A DNA stretch of 64,000 nucleotides, taken from assembly GCA_035429805.1 (NCBI GenBank), contig DAOMFL010000003.1, positions 1 to 64,000 on the forward strand. Direction: 5' to 3'. This document shows positions 61,502 through 64,000 of this stretch, piece after piece (the stretch's first letter is position 1; each line of letters starts with the position of its first letter). A program made the position numbers and the translations under genes. The notes under the pieces were generated by a model. The model had not been told where the DNA came from. It ran no database searches and worked only from the letters and a program-made list of their open reading frames with translations. Origin of the DNA: JALORV01 sp035429805 (GTDB taxonomy: Bacteria > Pseudomonadota > Gammaproteobacteria > Burkholderiales > Burkholderiaceae_F).

Positions 61502-62128
61502 ATGCGAGCAGTGATCGCGGCACTCCTCCTTGCAGCCGCCAGCGCGACCGCGCAGGCGCAGGACGGCAAGGGCTACGTCGGCTTCGGCGCCGGCATCGGC
61601 AACTATCCGGACCTCTGTTCGCAGGTGCCGGCGGGCCTGTCGTGTGACGACTCGCCGTTCGCCTGGAAGTTCTTCGCCGGCTACATGATCCTGCCGTACA
61701 TCGGCATCGAGGGCGGATTCAACGACTTCGGCGCCGCCAAGACGCAGGGCCTGCTGCTGAACCCGCCGGCCGGCACGGTTCCGCTGCCGAGCAATGCCGA
61801 CGTCTACACCCAGATCTGGTCGCTGTCCCTGGTCGGCCGCGTCCCGCTGGGCCCGGCGGCAATCATGGGGCGAGTCGGTTACGGCGCCACGATGTCGAAG
61901 ATCAGCGGTATGGCGCAGGTGCAGGACACGACGACTGGCGCCATCACGACCTACGACGCGTCGACCCGCGGAACTAGCGGGCAGATGATCTATGGCGCCG
62001 GCTTCTCGTGGGACTTTCTGGGCAGCTGGACGGCACGCGTCGACTGGGATCATTCGAAAGGCGACGACGGCACCAATCCGAAGTACAACGTCGACATGTA
62101 CACGCTTGGAATCGCCTACCGGTTCTGA
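61502..62128 (+). CDS. Outer-membrane beta-barrel protein
   Basis: A 208-residue protein with signal peptide MRAVIAALLLAAASATAQAQ and a mature chain of alternating strands ending in a terminal Phe (LGIAYRF), the outer-membrane insertion signature. FAGYMILPYIGIEGGFNDFG, and SLVGRVPLGPAAIMGRVGYG, resemble the eight-stranded OmpA/OmpX-like porin superfamily. Two cysteines lie in the first loop. No peptidoglycan-binding domain. It is followed by a clear terminator. Confidence 0.85.
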   Translation: MRAVIAALLLAAASATAQAQDGKGYVGFGAGIGNYPDLCSQVPAGLSCDDSPFAWKFFAGYMILPYIGIEGGFNDFGAAKTQGLLLNPPAGTVPLPSNADVYTQIWSLSLVGRVPLGPAAIMGRVGYGATMSKISGMAQVQDTTTGAITTYDASTRGTSGQMIYGAGFSWDFLGSWTARVDWDHSKGDDGTNPKYNVDMYTLGIAYRF

Positions 62129-62150
62129 CCGGACGGCCTGCTCTCAGCGC

Positions 62151-62178
62151 AGCCCCGCCGAGCGCGGGGCTTTTTGTT
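62151..62178 (+). terminator. Intrinsic terminator after the barrel gene
   Basis: A perfect 8-bp stem AGCCCCGC/GCGGGGCT with a 5-base loop is followed by TTTTGTTTG, 22 bases after the stop codon. Confidence 0.92.
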
Positions 62179-62227
62179 TGCAGGCGCGCATCACGCTCCC
62201 GCAGCACGCGCGACCTACAATCGCCGC

Positions 62228-63310
62228 ATGAAAGTCAACGGCATACCGATGCGCTCGATCTGGCCGATCGGCGACGAAGCGGTCGGCGTGGTGGACCAGA
62301 GCGTCCTGCCGCACCGCTTCGAGACGCGTGAACTGGCGTCGGCGGCCGCCGTGGAGCACGCGATCCGGACCATGGTCGTGCGCGGTGCGCCGCTGATCGG
62401 CGTCACCGGAGCCTATGGACTTGCGCTGGCCCTGCGATCGGACGCTTCCGACGCCGCGCTGGCGGCCGCGCACACGCAGCTGCTGACGGCCCGTCCAACC
62501 GCAGTCAACCTGCGATGGGCGCTGGACCGCATGCGCGCTGTGGTCGCCGCGCTGCCACCGGCGCGGCGCGCCGCAGCAGCCTGGCTCGAGGCCGGGCGCA
62601 TCGCCGAGGAAGACGTCGCGCTGAACCGCGCGATCGGCACCCACGGTGCTGCGCTGATGAGCGCGTTGCACACGCGCCATCGCCGCGCGATCAACGTCCT
62701 TACTCACTGCAATGCCGGCTGGCTCGCCGCTGTCGATCACGGCACGGCGCTCGCGGCGATCTACGCCGCCCACGATGGCGGGACGCCGCTGCACGTGTGG
62801 GTCGATGAAACCCGGCCGCGCAACCAGGGTCTGCTGACCGCGTGGGAGCTGGCCGCCCATGGCGTGCCGCACACGCTGATCGTCGACAACGCGGGCGGGC
62901 ACCTGATGCAGCATGGTCAGGTCGACCTAGTCATCGTCGGCGCCGACCGCGTCTCGGCGCGAGGCGACGTCGCCAACAAAATCGGTACCTATCTCAAGGC
63001 GCTGGCGGCACATGACAACGGCGTTCCGTTCTATGCGGCGGTGCCGTCGCCGACGATCGACTGGACGCTCGCCGATGGGGCGGCGATCCCGATCGAGGAG
63101 CGCGCCGCCGGCGAGGTGCTCAGCGTCCACGGCATCGACGTGAACGGCGCCCCGGCCGGCGTGCGGTTGGCGACCAGCACGACGCAGGTGGCCAACCCGG
63201 CGTTCGACGTGACGCCCGCGCGCCTGGTGACCGGCATCGTGACCGAGCGCGGGGTCTCGGAACCGGGGCGCCTGTCCGAGCTGTTTCCCGAGCAGCGGCG
63301 CGCGGCATGA
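62228..63310 (+). CDS. mtnA: 5-methylthioribose-1-phosphate isomerase MtnA
   Basis: The ATG at 62228 gives 360 residues. Catalytic Cys161 (THCNAG) and Asp240 (VGADRV) fall at the positions of B. subtilis MtnA, and the IRTMVVRGAPLIGVTGAYGL start and GDVANKIGTY motif are present. It converts methylthioribose-1-phosphate (or 5-deoxyribose-1-phosphate) to the ribulose form. The next gene is a class II aldolase translated from an overlapping ATGA, which directs the product into the DHAP shunt rather than the full methionine salvage pathway. Confidence 0.96.
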   Translation: MKVNGIPMRSIWPIGDEAVGVVDQSVLPHRFETRELASAAAVEHAIRTMVVRGAPLIGVTGAYGLALALRSDASDAALAAAHTQLLTARPTAVNLRWALDRMRAVVAALPPARRAAAAWLEAGRIAEEDVALNRAIGTHGAALMSALHTRHRRAINVLTHCNAGWLAAVDHGTALAAIYAAHDGGTPLHVWVDETRPRNQGLLTAWELAAHGVPHTLIVDNAGGHLMQHGQVDLVIVGADRVSARGDVANKIGTYLKALAAHDNGVPFYAAVPSPTIDWTLADGAAIPIEERAAGEVLSVHGIDVNGAPAGVRLATSTTQVANPAFDVTPARLVTGIVTERGVSEPGRLSELFPEQRRAA

Positions 63311-63990
63311 CGCTACCCGCGGAAGACGGACCCGACCTGCGGGAGGCGGTCATCGGGACCGCCCGCGCGATGAACGCGGCGGGCATCAACGTCAACAAGT
63401 CCGGCAACGTCTCTGCGCGCTGCACCCGCGGAGCGCAGCACGGCTTCGTGGTGACGCCGACCGGCGTGCCCTATCGCGACCTGGGGACCGAGGACATCGT
63501 CTTCGTCGCGATCAGCGGCGCGGCTGCGGGCACGCAGGCGCCTTCTTCGGAGTGGCGCTTCCATCGCGACATCTACGCGTCGCGGCCGGAGTTCGGCGCC
63601 ATCGTCCACACCCACTCGCCGCAGGCCACGGCACTGGCCTGCCATGGCCGGCGGCTGCCGGCGTTCCATTACATGGTGGCGATGGCCGGCGGGAGCGATA
63701 TCCGCTGCGCGCCGTACGCCACCTTCGGGACACAGGAATTGTCGGACCACGCACTGCACGCGCTGGCCGGCCGCCGCGCCTGCCTGCTGGCCCATCATGG
63801 CGTCATTGCCTGCGGCGAGTCGCTCGACCAGGCGCTGGCGCTTGCGATCGAGGTCGAGCACCTGGCCGGCGTCTACCTTGCCGCGTGCGCACTGGGTGAA
63901 CCGCCGCAACTCGACGCGGAGGAAATGCAGCGGGTACTGGAGCGCTTCAAAGGCTACGGACCCCGCGCGGCCAGCCGGCGCCCCGGCTGA
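63307..63990 (+). CDS. ald2: Class II aldolase, probable 5-(methylthio)ribulose-1-phosphate aldolase
   Basis: A 227-residue zinc aldolase very close to fuculose-1-phosphate aldolase: NKSGNVSARC, GFVVTPTGVPYRDLG, catalytic Glu in PSSEWRFHRDIY, zinc histidines in IVHTHSP and LAHHGVIACG, and PYATFGTQELSDH. Fucose genes are absent. Coupling to mtnA is the arrangement described for the MTA/5-deoxyadenosine DHAP shunt, where Ald2 cleaves the product of MtnA to dihydroxyacetone phosphate and an aldehyde. MtnB, a dehydratase of the same fold, is the alternative, but the FucA-like motifs argue against it. The mtnK or mtnP gene is not in the window. Confidence 0.85.
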   Translation: MTLPAEDGPDLREAVIGTARAMNAAGINVNKSGNVSARCTRGAQHGFVVTPTGVPYRDLGTEDIVFVAISGAAAGTQAPSSEWRFHRDIYASRPEFGAIVHTHSPQATALACHGRRLPAFHYMVAMAGGSDIRCAPYATFGTQELSDHALHALAGRRACLLAHHGVIACGESLDQALALAIEVEHLAGVYLAACALGEPPQLDAEEMQRVLERFKGYGPRAASRRPG

Positions 63991-64000
63991 CTTCCCGCCC

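Overview
This is a GC-rich (roughly two-thirds G+C by eye), gene-dense stretch of bacterial chromosome. FlhD/FlhC next to FliA, FlgM, FlgN and FliT, an AapJQMP amino-acid transporter and the general codon style point to a flagellated member of the Betaproteobacteria (Burkholderiales or a related order). I cannot fix the genus. I see no rRNA, tRNA, insertion sequence, integrase, prophage or CRISPR array.

Region 1 (about 1-12.4 kb) is a signalling and motility-control block. A minus-strand operon encodes a soluble histidine kinase with ten PAS domains, an ANTAR-type (RNA-binding) response regulator and a small membrane zinc-ribbon protein. Beside it lie flgM-flgN, fliA, an unrecognised gene, fliT-ycgR, flhD-flhC, a second PilZ protein and a CheY. 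No flagellar structural gene is present, so this is a regulatory island. Sigma-28-like promoters can be read before flgM and fliA, and weaker ones before the unknown gene and cheY. The fliA ribosome-binding site sits inside a hairpin.

Region 2 (12.4-25.5 kb) holds metabolism: an aldo-keto reductase, a cobalt/nickel-type permease homologue, a ThDP enzyme, and a compact operon mdeR-pyrC-DUF3025-denD-RHH protein-FKBP. Divergent from mdeR is mdeA-mdeB, methionine gamma-lyase plus a homodimeric E1 dehydrogenase. Together these form the methionine-to-propionyl-CoA module known from Pseudomonas putida.

Region 3 (25.5-38 kb) has a glycerate 2-kinase coupled to an MFS/spermidine-synthase-like membrane protein, a cardiolipin synthase, the AapJQMP amino-acid importer with a second binding protein, and an Atm1-type ABC exporter.

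Region 4 (38-53 kb) is acyl-CoA and lipid metabolism. It contains an SDR-yciA pair, a flavoprotein-amidase pair, and a ten-gene minus-strand run: tetR, acyl-CoA dehydrogenase, FadN-type bifunctional enzyme, thiolase, alpha/beta hydrolase, NTF2-like protein, enoyl-CoA hydratase, hotdog thioesterase, SGNH hydrolase and HSDL2-like SDR. The run ends at a clear intrinsic terminator near 42.3 kb. A perfect palindrome lies upstream of tetR.

Region 5 (53-64 kb) carries a LysR-doxX-GST-DODA dioxygenase group, a solo PdeM-like nuclease, a TraB/GumN protein, a large Pat-like acyl-CoA synthetase/GNAT protein, a DksA-like protein, a DUF3149 micro-protein of 47 residues, an outer-membrane barrel, and mtnA-ald2. 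The last pair fits the dihydroxyacetone-phosphate shunt for salvaging 5-methylthioadenosine or 5-deoxyadenosine by-products.

The clearest structure not explained by genes is an intergenic repeat family (partial copy at 1-45, an inverted pair at 10435-10836, one copy at 38041-38200). Constant boxes flank a hairpin whose stem sequence differs in every copy.
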